This document shows, piece by piece, positions 1 through 7,236 of a stretch of DNA of 22,646 nt. The number at the start of each line of letters is the position of its first letter. The first letter of the stretch is position 1. The translations under genes and the position numbers were made by a program. Origin of the DNA: a virus; IMG/VR virus record IMGVR_UViG_3300007538_003647, positions 1 to 22,646 of that record, one strand, 5' to 3'. The notes under the pieces are model-generated. The model saw only the letters and a list, made by a program, of their open reading frames with translations. It was not told the DNA's origin and made no database searches.

Positions 1-131
1 AATCTTCCCGTCAAGATGTGGAAGAAGTTGCCTCACCAAGCAAGTTCCTTTCAGAGAACACCTCATCAGTTAGCAGATATATCGAAGCACTCGATAGACA
101 AGCAGAGAAAAAAAGGCTCTATGAAGCCTGA
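1..131 (+). CDS. 22: Prohead core scaffolding protein gp22, C-terminal end (partial)
   Basis: An open frame runs in from the left edge (first whole codon at 3) and stops with TGA at 129-131. The visible 42 residues are hydrophilic and end in SRYIEALDRQAEKKRLYEA, a helical, charged tail. In T4-like phages the gene directly before gene 23 is gene 22, the main scaffold of the prohead core, which the gp21 protease degrades during maturation. As I recall them, gp22 proteins of marine relatives end in a similar RY-x-x-AL segment. The assignment rests mainly on position before gp23, since too little protein is visible for a family match alone. The late promoter of gp23 begins only 5 bases after its stop codon. 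Confidence 0.65.
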   Translation, partial: SSRQDVEEVASPSKFLSENTSSVSRYIEALDRQAEKKRLYEA

Positions 132-136
132 AAAAA

Positions 137-144
137 TATAAATA
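137..144 (+). promoter_or_regulatory. T4-type late promoter (TATAAATA) for gp23
   Basis: A perfect TATAAATA octamer, the -10 element recognised by the T4 late sigma factor gp55. No -35 element is needed for this promoter class. The expected start point is about 6 bases downstream, near 150. That leaves a short leader carrying a strong AAGGAG ribosome binding site (157-162), six bases before the gp23 ATG at 169. The match to the T4 consensus is seen directly; use in vivo is inferred. Confidence 0.88.
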
Positions 145-168
145 TAGAGACATACAAAGGAGATACAA

Positions 169-1569
169 ATGTCATCTGAATTCGAAAACTACGGAACACA
201 AGCGTACGACGATCTTGTGGAAAAGTGGAACCCAGTTCTACAACACGATTCATTCGACAGAATCGGTGATTCATACAGGGCTAAGGTTACAGCAGTTCTT
301 CTCGAAAACCAAGAGAAGGCTATGCGTCAGCAATACCTCGCTGAGGCTCCAACCAACGCCATGGGTGGTGGTTTCAGCGTTAGCCAGGGTGCTAACCAAG
401 CAGGAAACATCGCTGGTTACGATCCAGTTCTAATCAGCCTCATCCGTCGTTCAATGCCAAACCTCATGGCATACGACATCTGCGGTGTTCAGCCAATGAG
501 CGCCCCAACCGGCTTGATCTTCGCCATGAAGTCCAAGTACGACAGCCAAGGCGGAAACGAAGCACTCTTCCAAGAAGCGTTTGCTAAGTTCTCCGGTAAG
601 GGTAATACTGCAACCGGCGCAACAACAACCGCTGCCGGTGGTGTTACCTTCACCGCAATTCCTCCAGGCATCTCAATGACCACAGTAGAGCAAACTCGCG
701 CTGCGATCTTCGGTCCAGACTTCCAAGGTATCTCAGCAGCCAACGCTGAAGATCTTGGTAACGGAACAGCATTCCAGCAAATGGCATTCACCATCGAAAG
801 AGTCGCTGTTGAAGCAAGAACTCGCGCCCTCAAGGCTGAGTACAGCACAGAACTCGCTCAGGACCTCAAGGCTGTTCACGGACTTGACGCTGAGACAGAA
901 CTTGCTAACATCCTCAGCACTGAGATCCTCACCGAGATCAACCGCGAACTCGTTCGCAACATCTACTTCAACGCCAAGATCGGTGCTGCTCAGCCAGACT
1001 TAAACGCTTACACAAGCGGTAATGGTAGCGGTGTCTATGACCTCGCTGCTGACTCAGACGGTCGTTGGTCAGCCGAACGCTTCAGAGGACTTATGTTCCA
1101 AATCGAGCGTGAGTGCAACGTCATCGCCAAGGAAACTCGTCGCGGTAAGGGTAACTTCATCATCTGCTCATCAGATGTTGCTTCAGCCCTCGCCATGGGT
1201 GGATTCCTCAACATCTCTCCTGCCCTCAACCAGCAACTCGATGTTGATGACACAGGTAACACCTTCGCCGGACTTCTTAACGGTAAGATCCGCGTCTACA
1301 TCGACCCATACAGCGCAACAAACGCTAACTTCGTATGTGTCGGTTACAAGGGTACATCACCATACGACGCCGGACTCTTCTACTGCCCATACGTTCCACT
1401 ACAAATGGTCAGAGCAGTCGGTGAGAACACCTTCCAGCCAAAGATCGGCTTCAAGACTCGCTACGGAATGGTCAGCAACCCATTCGCCGAGAACTCAAGC
1501 CTCACAACCGCTGGTGGTAACCAGTACTACAGACTCTTTGCTGTCAAGAACCTCCACGGTAACACCTGA
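169..1569 (+). CDS. 23: Major capsid protein gp23
   Basis: Product of 466 residues that builds the hexamers of the phage head; T4 gp23 is 521 residues. The N-terminal 59 residues form the proregion (helix-rich, ending QQYLAE). Residues E59|A60 sit in L-A-E|A, which fits the L/I-x-E|A/G consensus for the gp21 prohead protease, so the mature subunit would have 407 residues. After it come the glycine-rich start of the mature protein, the conserved segment around PNLMAYDICGVQPMSAPTGL and a long alanine-rich middle. The start is fixed by AAGGAG at 157-162. The gene has its own late promoter and a terminator 27 bases after the stop. Codon use is strongly biased to C-ending codons (AAC, ATC, TTC, GAC) and to GGT, unlike the AT-ending neighbours, as expected for the most abundant virion protein. 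No gene 24 (vertex protein) follows, so gp23 or a product encoded elsewhere may fill the vertices. Confidence 0.97.
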   Translation: MSSEFENYGTQAYDDLVEKWNPVLQHDSFDRIGDSYRAKVTAVLLENQEKAMRQQYLAEAPTNAMGGGFSVSQGANQAGNIAGYDPVLISLIRRSMPNLMAYDICGVQPMSAPTGLIFAMKSKYDSQGGNEALFQEAFAKFSGKGNTATGATTTAAGGVTFTAIPPGISMTTVEQTRAAIFGPDFQGISAANAEDLGNGTAFQQMAFTIERVAVEARTRALKAEYSTELAQDLKAVHGLDAETELANILSTEILTEINRELVRNIYFNAKIGAAQPDLNAYTSGNGSGVYDLAADSDGRWSAERFRGLMFQIERECNVIAKETRRGKGNFIICSSDVASALAMGGFLNISPALNQQLDVDDTGNTFAGLLNGKIRVYIDPYSATNANFVCVGYKGTSPYDAGLFYCPYVPLQMVRAVGENTFQPKIGFKTRYGMVSNPFAENSSLTTAGGNQYYRLFAVKNLHGNT

Positions 1570-1595
1570 TAGAATTGAAGATCTGAATGGGAACG

Positions 1596-1628
1596 GGGAG
1601 AGAGCATATGCTCTCTCCCTTTTCTTTT
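1596..1628 (+). terminator. Rho-independent terminator after gp23
   Basis: A perfect 10-bp stem (GGGAGAGAGC at 1596-1605, GCTCTCTCCC at 1610-1619) with an ATAT loop is followed by TTTTCTTTT at 1620-1628. It lies between the gp23 stop and gp3 and would uncouple the very abundant capsid message from downstream genes. It is the strongest terminator-like structure seen in the window. Confidence 0.9.
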
Positions 1629-1635
1629 ATACATA
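1628..1635 (+). promoter_or_regulatory. Possible late promoter (TATACATA) for gp3
   Basis: TATACATA differs from the TATAAATA late octamer at one position. It lies just after the gp23 terminator and 16 bases before the gp3 ATG, with the ribosome binding site GGAG at 1643-1646. A start near 1641 would just include that site. A promoter here is logical because the terminator would otherwise cut off gp3, but the single mismatch keeps this tentative. Confidence 0.4.
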
Positions 1636-1651
1636 CTAAAACGGAGAATGT

Positions 1652-2224
1652 ATGGCTGATCAATTCGAACCATTACCAAGAAGGTACAAAGACGTTCCAG
1701 ACGTTGAATATCGTTCATATGGTGTGACTTACGACGGAACTCAAGATAATAATTTTCTGAACAGAAATTATTTCCAACTCAGCATTCCAAGAATTCCAAA
1801 CTTCGAGCGATTTGTTCAAAGCGTAACCGTGCCACAATTTTCTTTCAGTGAGTTGACACAGCCAACCACACTTGGACTTGCTCCAGCATTTCCAGGCAGT
1901 GGATATGAGTTTTCTCCCCTTGTTATTGGTTATGCAGTAGATGAAAGATTTCTAAACTACCAAGAGTTGTACAGGTGGATGGAATCAATGGCATTTTTGA
2001 CAAATGAAAGAAGTCTCAACAACAGAAGAGAAAGCACCTCAGATATAACACTATCCATCAAGAATAGTGCTTACAGAGAAACCCATAGACTGGTATTCGT
2101 TGATGCATTTCCTCTGATACTAAGTCCAATTGAATTTACATCATTAGAGCCCATAACTGCACCGATAACAGGAACAGTTACGTTTGGTTATTCCCATTTT
2201 GAATTACATGAAGTAGAGGTATAA
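1652..2224 (+). CDS. 3: Tail tube terminator / tail completion protein gp3
   Basis: Product of 190 residues; T4 gp3 has 176. It forms a ring that caps the tail tube and fixes the sheath at the head-proximal end. The protein has the tube-protein fold shared by gp19, gp54 and gp3: an N-terminal FQLSIPRIP strand, VQSVTVPQFS, then EFSPLVIGYAVDERFLNYQE-LYRWM. This parallels T4 gp3, which reads FEYDPLIVRFIVDEELKSWI-GMYEWM at the same place. The C-terminal half has the expected DITLSIKNS and FPLILSPIEFT strands. Position between gp23 and uvsY also matches gene 3 in marine T4-like phages. GGAG at 1643-1646 selects ATG 1652; the ATG at 1648 opens only a three-codon frame. A gp19 or gp54 paralogue is the alternative, but length and the T4 gp3 resemblance favour gp3. 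Confidence 0.82.
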   Translation: MADQFEPLPRRYKDVPDVEYRSYGVTYDGTQDNNFLNRNYFQLSIPRIPNFERFVQSVTVPQFSFSELTQPTTLGLAPAFPGSGYEFSPLVIGYAVDERFLNYQELYRWMESMAFLTNERSLNNRRESTSDITLSIKNSAYRETHRLVFVDAFPLILSPIEFTSLEPITAPITGTVTFGYSHFELHEVEV

Positions 2225-2226
2225 AC

Positions 2227-2661
2227 ATGACACTAAGTGAATATCGGCAAATGGTTGAAGCCGATCTTAAGATTGATGAAACAGAACTCGACAGCGAATC
2301 CCTGAGAACTCCTCAACTACATTCGAAATACCTAAACTTTCTGACTGACGAAAAACTAAAAGCGTCTAAGTTAGAATACGACTACAACAGACTGAAAAAG
2401 TATAAGTGGTTGTATTATACAGGTAAACTTTCAGAGGAAGAACTCGCCGACTTTGGTTGGGAACCATTCCAACTCAGCATTCTGAAAACTGACATAGATC
2501 GTTTTCTGAATGCGGATGAAGAACTTCAATTGATCTCCAACAAATTGGAGTATCAAAAATCTGTTATATATTACTTAGAGAACATCATTAAAGTTATCTC
2601 CAATCGACAATGGAATATTCGTTCTGCCATTGATTGGATCAAGTTTACAAATGGTCAATGA
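2227..2661 (+). CDS. uvsY: Recombination mediator UvsY
   Basis: Product of 144 residues; T4 UvsY has 137. UvsY forms hexamers that load the UvsX recombinase onto gp32-coated single-stranded DNA during recombination-dependent replication and repair. The sequence follows T4 UvsY along its length: an N-terminal L-x-E-x-x-x-x-x-E-x-D-L-K-I-D helix, a LHSKYLNFLTDEKLKASKLE segment like the T4 LYSKWLNKHSS region, a YYTGKLSEEE segment matching YYSGRGDGDE, and a C-terminal IRSAIDWIKF helix. AGAGG at 2215-2219 is the ribosome binding site. The gene starts two bases after the gp3 stop and overlaps uvsW by ATGA, so the two recombination proteins are probably translationally coupled. Confidence 0.94.
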   Translation: MTLSEYRQMVEADLKIDETELDSESLRTPQLHSKYLNFLTDEKLKASKLEYDYNRLKKYKWLYYTGKLSEEELADFGWEPFQLSILKTDIDRFLNADEELQLISNKLEYQKSVIYYLENIIKVISNRQWNIRSAIDWIKFTNGQ

Positions 2662-4166
2662 GTGAATTCAAGATAAAACAACTGGATGCGGTAAACCTCA
2701 AGGTTGAATGCGATAAAGGTTTCGCTAAAGAACTTAGCGACTTCTTCACGTTCATGGTTCCCAATTTTCAATACACTCCTGCATATAGAAACAAGTTCTG
2801 GGACGGCAAAATTCGCCTGTTCAATTTCTATAACAGAACCATCTATACGGGTTTACTTTCTCATCTGAAGAAGTTTTGCGAAGACAGAAACTATTCATAT
2901 TCATTAGATCTTCACAAACAAGAAAATTATGGTTGCGAAGATATTGATACTTTCATAAAAGGTTTGAAGATTAGTGATGGTAAGAAAGAAATTAGTCTTC
3001 ACGATCACCAATATAAGGCAATCAAAGAGGCTCTTTTGAATAAGAGATGTCTTCTTCTTTCACCGACTGGTAGCGGAAAGTCTCTGATAATCTATACTCT
3101 TCTTCGATACTACCTTTCATGTACAGATCCTTCTAAGAAGTTTTTGATCATTGTTCCAACCACAGGATTGGCTTCTCAGATGAAATCCGATCTTTTGGAT
3201 TACTCGAAACTAGATCCTACTTTTAACGAAAAGGATATTCATGTCATATTTTCTGGTAAAGAAAAAGTTACTAGTTGCAGAGTGATTATTTCAACATGGC
3301 AAAGTCTTTATAAAATGCCAGAGTCATACTTCAACGACATAGAAGGTGTGTTCGGTGATGAATGTCACTTATACAAAGCCAAGTCATTGGTTGACATGAT
3401 GACAAAGATGAAGAACGCACACATTCGCATCGGAACCACAGGAACCTTGGACAATACCAAGACGCACAAGTTGGTCATTGAAGGACTGTTCGGTCCAACC
3501 GTTCGTGTCACTTCGACGGTCAAGTTGATCGAGAAGAATATTCTGTCTCAACTCAAGATCAACTGCATAACACTCAAGTACGACGAAGAAAAGTGTGCTG
3601 AAGTAAAAAGGGCAAAGTATCAGGAAGAAGTTGATTGGCTTGTATCCAGCGATGAAAGAAATCAATTCATTATTGATTTATCAACTAAATTGAAGGGAAA
3701 CACGCTTGTACTGTTCAACTATGTGGAAAAGCACGGCAAACCTCTCTACGAGCGTCTACGGGACGCTACGGACAAGCCTGTTTACTTCATTCACGGTAGC
3801 ACAGATGTTGAAGAGCGTGAAATGATTCGAAAGATCATTGATAAGAACGAGAACTCGATTTTATTGGCATCATACGGAACATGTTCCACTGGTATCAATA
3901 TCAAAAACATTCATAACATTGTTTTCGCCTTTCCCTCTAAGTCTGTTATTCGAGTTCTTCAGTCAATCGGTAGAGGACTTCGAACTTCTGACACAAAGGA
4001 TATTGCAAAACTTTACGACATAGGTGACGATCTCTGCTACAAGAGTTATAAGAACCACACTCTCAAACATCTCGACGAGAGAATTAAAATATATACTAAT
4101 GAAGGTTTTAATTATGAACAAATTGCCATACGGATTCGAGGAGGCTCAGATGAAAACATCCTATAG
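2658..4166 (+). CDS. uvsW: ATP-dependent helicase UvsW
   Basis: Product of 502 residues, nearly the T4 length of 503. This superfamily 2 helicase unwinds R-loops and branched DNA and promotes the switch from origin-dependent to recombination-dependent replication. Residues 1-90 form the small N-terminal domain with a NKFWDGKIRLFNF block (T4: YGNWDGRIRLLDY). The Walker A motif is SPTGSGKS at 135-142, motif II is DECH at 234-237, and motif VI is QSIGRGLR at 435-442, followed by the C-terminal domain. The ATG at 2658 is chosen because it overlaps the uvsY stop as ATGA and gives the family length. An ATG 24 bases upstream lies inside uvsY and adds eight unmatched residues. Confidence 0.95.
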   Translation: MSEFKIKQLDAVNLKVECDKGFAKELSDFFTFMVPNFQYTPAYRNKFWDGKIRLFNFYNRTIYTGLLSHLKKFCEDRNYSYSLDLHKQENYGCEDIDTFIKGLKISDGKKEISLHDHQYKAIKEALLNKRCLLLSPTGSGKSLIIYTLLRYYLSCTDPSKKFLIIVPTTGLASQMKSDLLDYSKLDPTFNEKDIHVIFSGKEKVTSCRVIISTWQSLYKMPESYFNDIEGVFGDECHLYKAKSLVDMMTKMKNAHIRIGTTGTLDNTKTHKLVIEGLFGPTVRVTSTVKLIEKNILSQLKINCITLKYDEEKCAEVKRAKYQEEVDWLVSSDERNQFIIDLSTKLKGNTLVLFNYVEKHGKPLYERLRDATDKPVYFIHGSTDVEEREMIRKIIDKNENSILLASYGTCSTGINIKNIHNIVFAFPSKSVIRVLQSIGRGLRTSDTKDIAKLYDIGDDLCYKSYKNHTLKHLDERIKIYTNEGFNYEQIAIRIRGGSDENIL

Positions 4167-4818
4167 AATCATTAAATTAAGTAGTGGCGAAGAAATCATC
4201 GGAAACATCAAGGGCAAAGAGAATGGTAAGTTGATTCTTGAACGTCCGATGATTTTTAAAACACAAATCGTAATGAACGGTTGGAGTAATGCTCAGAAAG
4301 AAATGGTGTTTCTGAGAGACTGGATTGCCTATACTGATGATAATGAAGCAAAGATACAAGAAACTCATATCACATCCATCTTTAAGCCAGATGAACTGGT
4401 AGTGACGATGTACGATAAAGCCAAAGTCCAGATGGACGAAAACCCACCTAAAGCAACAACTGCTGATTTAGGTAAGGGTGATCATGGAACAGTTGAGGAT
4501 CTGATTCGTCAAATGCTCAATATGGAAAATGAGGGAGATCCTCTGATGGATGTCTTCGATGGACCAGAAACAGAAGACGAGCAGGATCGAATCTATATGA
4601 ATATGGATATCTCAATCGAAAACTTGAAAGATCTAGTTTCAGATGGTATAATCTCGCCTAAGTTTTTCAAGTATCTGGAACAGATGTATATGGGCAAGAG
4701 TAAAATGAATCCAGAAAATATCTCCGATGAATACACTGGAGACGATACGAATCATCCTGATTACGGAAATCGTTGGACTGATTGGGATTCGGACTTATCT
4801 AATGAGGACTATAAGTAA
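4150..4818 (+). CDS. Sm-like domain protein, function unknown
   Basis: Product of 222 residues. The first ~95 residues read like an Sm/LSm barrel: IIKLSSGEEIIGNIKGKENG-KLILERPMIF has the L-x-x-G-x-x-x-x-G-x-I pattern of the Sm1 motif (strands 1-3), and SIFKPDELVVTMYDKA could be the closing strands. The rest is acidic (EGDPLMDVF, PETEDEQDR), has a helix around NLKDLVSDGIISPKFFKYLE, and ends in a D/N-rich tail. AGGAGG at 4139-4144, five bases upstream, fixes ATG 4150 inside the end of uvsW (17-base overlap); longer upstream starts in the frame have no such site. Sm/Hfq folds usually bind RNA, so a role in mRNA control is possible but only inferred. Its place between uvsW and the late sigma gene suggests a conserved neighbour of late-transcription genes. 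Confidence 0.72.
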   Translation: MKTSYRIIKLSSGEEIIGNIKGKENGKLILERPMIFKTQIVMNGWSNAQKEMVFLRDWIAYTDDNEAKIQETHITSIFKPDELVVTMYDKAKVQMDENPPKATTADLGKGDHGTVEDLIRQMLNMENEGDPLMDVFDGPETEDEQDRIYMNMDISIENLKDLVSDGIISPKFFKYLEQMYMGKSKMNPENISDEYTGDDTNHPDYGNRWTDWDSDLSNEDYK

Positions 4819-4873
4819 CTTTATATTTCCTTTCTCTCCCTTAACACAGGGAATTATAAGGGTGAAACAAGAC

Positions 4874-4896
4874 TTGTCAAGAAAAAAAGTTGACAA
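4874..4896 (+). repeat. Inverted repeat overlapping the gp55 promoter
   Basis: TTGTCAA (4874-4880) and TTGACAA (4890-4896) are perfect 7-bp inverted copies separated by nine A/G-rich bases. The right arm contains the TTGACA -35 element proposed for gp55, so a dimeric regulator or an RNA hairpin could act here. No T-tract follows, so it is not a terminator. Confidence 0.45.
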
Positions 4897-4917
4897 ATAA
4901 AACGTGGAGTGTAAAAT
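4890..4917 (+). promoter_or_regulatory. Sigma-70-like promoter for gp55
   Basis: A perfect TTGACA -35 box (4890-4895) is followed after 16 bases by TAAAAT (4912-4917), five of six matches to TATAAT. It sits in the only sizeable spacer of the replication half (4819-4923), just before the late sigma gene. A host-sigma promoter here is logical because gp55 must be made before late promoters work. The start point would be about 4924, very near the ATG, so the transcript could be nearly leaderless. Confidence 0.5.
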
Positions 4918-4923
4918 TCGTTT

Positions 4924-5436
4924 ATGAAAAAAAGTACGCATTATATCGACAATGATCATTTTTACAATGAGATGAAAGACTGGATTAAGTTGGTTAAGGA
5001 GGCAGAGAACGAAGGAGATCCTATGCCTCCTGTAACCGACTACATCGGTTTGTGTTTTATGAACATAGCAGAGAACCTCTCGAAGAAGGGAAACTTTGTG
5101 AAGTATTCCTTTCGGGATGAGATGGTGAGTGATGCAATAGAAAACTGCATCATGTACGCACATAACTTTGATCCAGACAAATCAAAGAATCCATTTTCTT
5201 ACTTTACACAGATAACTTATTTTGCTTTTCTTAGAAGAATAGAAAAGGAAAAGAAGCAGATGTATATCAAGTATAAGTTGATGGAGGAGAATCCAGAACA
5301 CACATGTAAATGGTTCAAGGAAAACTATTTCGAAAAGAATACTGATAAGACAGTAGAAGAGGCTCTCAAGGAAGAGTTTGAATTGACAGACAAAGATATA
5401 GATAAGTTTTCTGGAAAAGGGAAAAAGAATAAATGA
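4924..5436 (+). CDS. 55: Late-transcription sigma factor gp55
   Basis: Product of 170 residues; T4 gp55 has 185. It directs host RNA polymerase to TATAAATA late promoters, two of which are in this window. It matches T4 gp55 in the core: DYIGLCFMNIAENLSKKGNF (T4 [20 protein letters not shown]), FRDEMVSDAIENCI, and HNFDPDKSKNPFSYFTQITY (T4 [20 protein letters not shown]), then FAFLRRIEKEKKQ, the region 2-like part. The C-terminus is lysine-rich (KFSGKGKKNK) and lacks the SLDFLYE-type sliding-clamp-binding tail of T4 gp55. The nearest Shine-Dalgarno-like GGAG (4906-4909) is 14 bases from the ATG, which is weak. The gene is coupled to gp47 by ATGA. Confidence 0.93.
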   Translation: MKKSTHYIDNDHFYNEMKDWIKLVKEAENEGDPMPPVTDYIGLCFMNIAENLSKKGNFVKYSFRDEMVSDAIENCIMYAHNFDPDKSKNPFSYFTQITYFAFLRRIEKEKKQMYIKYKLMEENPEHTCKWFKENYFEKNTDKTVEEALKEEFELTDKDIDKFSGKGKKNK

Positions 5437-6494
5437 AAATAGCGTGTGTGAATGATTCGCATTTCGGTGCGAGAAATGATTCATCTTTATTTTTAGAACA
5501 CTTCATATCATTCTACGAAAATGTTTTCTTTCCTTATCTGAAAGATAACGACATAAAGAATGTCATTCATCTTGGTGATTTTTTCGACCGTAGAAAGTAT
5601 GTGAACTTCAGTACTCTAAAGATGGTGAGAGAAAAGGTATTGACACCTATGGAGGAGATGGGTGTCAATATCAATTTATTACTCGGAAACCACGACACTT
5701 ATTATAAGAACACCAACAAGGTGAATTCACCAAAGGAACTTTTGTCTGGTTATTCGAACATACACATACACGAAAAGCCTGTTGTAGTTGAATATGATGG
5801 CTTATGCGTTGGACTTGTTCCGTGGATTAATGAAGAAAACAAAGATGACTCGTTGAGTTTTCTTTCTTCGTGCAAATGTCCAATCGTTGCTGGGCATTTT
5901 GAGTTCAATGGTTACGAAGTTCTTCGAGGTGTGAAGTTCAGTGGTGGTATGTCAGATAGTTGTGTGAAGAGATTCGAGAAAGTATTGAGTGGGCATTTTC
6001 ATTCAAAGAGTCACAACAACAATGTCTTTTATCTTGGTACGCAATACCAGATTACTTTTAGTGACCTGAATGATGCGAAAGGCTTTCACGTTCTGGATAC
6101 AGAGACAAGGGAACTAGAGTTTGTCGAGAATCCAGAGAGAATGTTCTACTCATTTGTTTATGACGATACAGACAAAGAGTCACTCAAAACTCTCAAGAGT
6201 CAACTCACTAAAAAGTTAGAGAACAAATTTGTAAAGATAGTTGTAGAGAATAAAACTAAATCAAGTATGTTCGAAACATTTATTGATGCTTTATATGAAC
6301 TTAATGTAGCGGATCTGTCTGTCATAGAAGACTTTTCTACAAATCTTCAGGATGATGAAAAGGTGGATCTTGCACAAGATACTCTTACGATCATCAATAC
6401 AGAACTTGATTTAATTGAAACCGATTTGGATAAAGAGTCACTAAAGAGAATTATGAAAAACCTTTATATGGAGAGCATAACAAATGAAGAGTGA
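5433..6494 (+). CDS. 47: Recombination endonuclease subunit gp47 (Mre11/SbcD type)
   Basis: Product of 353 residues; T4 gp47 has 339. It is the metallophosphoesterase subunit of the gp46/gp47 nuclease that resects DNA ends to prime recombination. The metal-binding motifs are all visible and in order: D8-x-H10 (NDSHFG), GDFFDRR with D49, GNHD 85-88, GHF around H155, and GHFH 187-190. The C-terminal third is a helical cap ending in an acidic stretch. The start overlaps the gp55 stop (ATGA), and the end overlaps the SET-like gene by 11 bases. All expected catalytic residues are present, so the enzyme should be active. Confidence 0.96.
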   Translation: MKIACVNDSHFGARNDSSLFLEHFISFYENVFFPYLKDNDIKNVIHLGDFFDRRKYVNFSTLKMVREKVLTPMEEMGVNINLLLGNHDTYYKNTNKVNSPKELLSGYSNIHIHEKPVVVEYDGLCVGLVPWINEENKDDSLSFLSSCKCPIVAGHFEFNGYEVLRGVKFSGGMSDSCVKRFEKVLSGHFHSKSHNNNVFYLGTQYQITFSDLNDAKGFHVLDTETRELEFVENPERMFYSFVYDDTDKESLKTLKSQLTKKLENKFVKIVVENKTKSSMFETFIDALYELNVADLSVIEDFSTNLQDDEKVDLAQDTLTIINTELDLIETDLDKESLKRIMKNLYMESITNEE

Positions 6495-7236
6495 GGAAAT
6501 ATCAGTCACTGAGGAACAGGTTCCAGAAACCGCTCAATTTGACGAAAATGAAGAAAGAGTTGAAAGAATCAAGAAGGCTTCTTCTGCATATCGTATGGAA
6601 TCATCTGTCGATGGTGTTCGCAGCGGACCTACAAAGATTGTTCCGTCGAAGGCAAAGTGGGAATCATCTGTTGAACTCACTGTTGATTCTACTGGACTTT
6701 CGAAGGTAATTACTAGCAAGGATGTGAATAGGGGTGATCTTCTAGAAGAGTGCTACTACTATGTTCTTGAATCCCGCCGAGATGATTTTATTGCTTCTCT
6801 TCGGGATAAGGTTGCCGCTTATCTTTTCTGGTGTCTACCAGAAGATGAAAACGTGTACAAGTCCGATGAAGTTGGCAATCATGTCATCATTCCTCTTGGA
6901 AATGCTTTTGCTTATAATTCATCTAGCACACCAAATGCATATTTCCAGTTCGATTCAAAGATGCGAGTTCTTCGATTCTATGCCCTGAAGGATATTAAGT
7001 CTGGAGAAAACGTAACTATTGGATACCCAAACAATGGTATAGGACCATCTGGTATGTCTCCTGAGAAGTATAAAGACTTGACAGGGGATGTTATAAAGCA
7101 TAAAATGGAACAACCCAAGAAGAGTGGTGGTTGCTCCGCGTGTCAAAAGAAGAAAGAGGAGATGGAAAGGGTTATTGCGGAAAAGCAACTCACTGAAAAG
7201 AAATTCCGATCAAGAATTGTTGAAGAAGGCGTTTGA
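6484..7236 (+). CDS. SET-domain-like protein (putative lysine methyltransferase)
   Basis: Product of 250 residues. Residues 60-182 follow the order of a SET domain: STGLSKVITSKDVNRGDLLE (69-88) resembles the opening strand (G-x-G, then a-x-x-I-x-x-G-x-x-I-x-E), YNSSSTPNAYF (144-154) occupies the place of the NHSCxPN pseudoknot motif, and ALKDIKSGENVTIGY (167-181) matches the closing A-x-x-x-I-x-x-G-E-x-x-x-x-x-Y with the catalytic-type Tyr181. The usual His of NHS is Ser here. The C-terminal tail has a CSAC pair (217-220) and a charged helix; the N-terminal 55 residues look disordered. It sits between gp47 and gp46 with overlaps on both sides, so it is co-translated with the Mre11/Rad50-type nuclease. 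The SET fold is recognised from the motif pattern; substrate and activity are unknown. Confidence 0.68.
   Translation: MKSEEISVTEEQVPETAQFDENEERVERIKKASSAYRMESSVDGVRSGPTKIVPSKAKWESSVELTVDSTGLSKVITSKDVNRGDLLEECYYYVLESRRDDFIASLRDKVAAYLFWCLPEDENVYKSDEVGNHVIIPLGNAFAYNSSSTPNAYFQFDSKMRVLRFYALKDIKSGENVTIGYPNNGIGPSGMSPEKYKDLTGDVIKHKMEQPKKSGGCSACQKKKEEMERVIAEKQLTEKKFRSRIVEEGV

Noticed and set aside
489-848. Minus-strand open frame of about 119 codons inside gp23
   Set aside because: Fully antisense to the capsid gene, whose C-ending codon bias creates long shadow frames; no ribosome binding site or recognisable protein motif.
1022-1639. Plus-strand open frame of about 205 codons overlapping gp23
   Set aside because: Serine/threonine-rich low-complexity translation out of frame with gp23 and running through the terminator hairpin; a codon-bias shadow.
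1648-1650. ATG four bases upstream of the gp3 start
   Set aside because: It opens only a three-codon frame ending in TGA; GGAG spacing favours ATG 1652.
4838-4862. CCCTTA / TAAGGG inverted repeat as a terminator before gp55
   Set aside because: Only six base pairs with a 13-base loop and no following T-tract.
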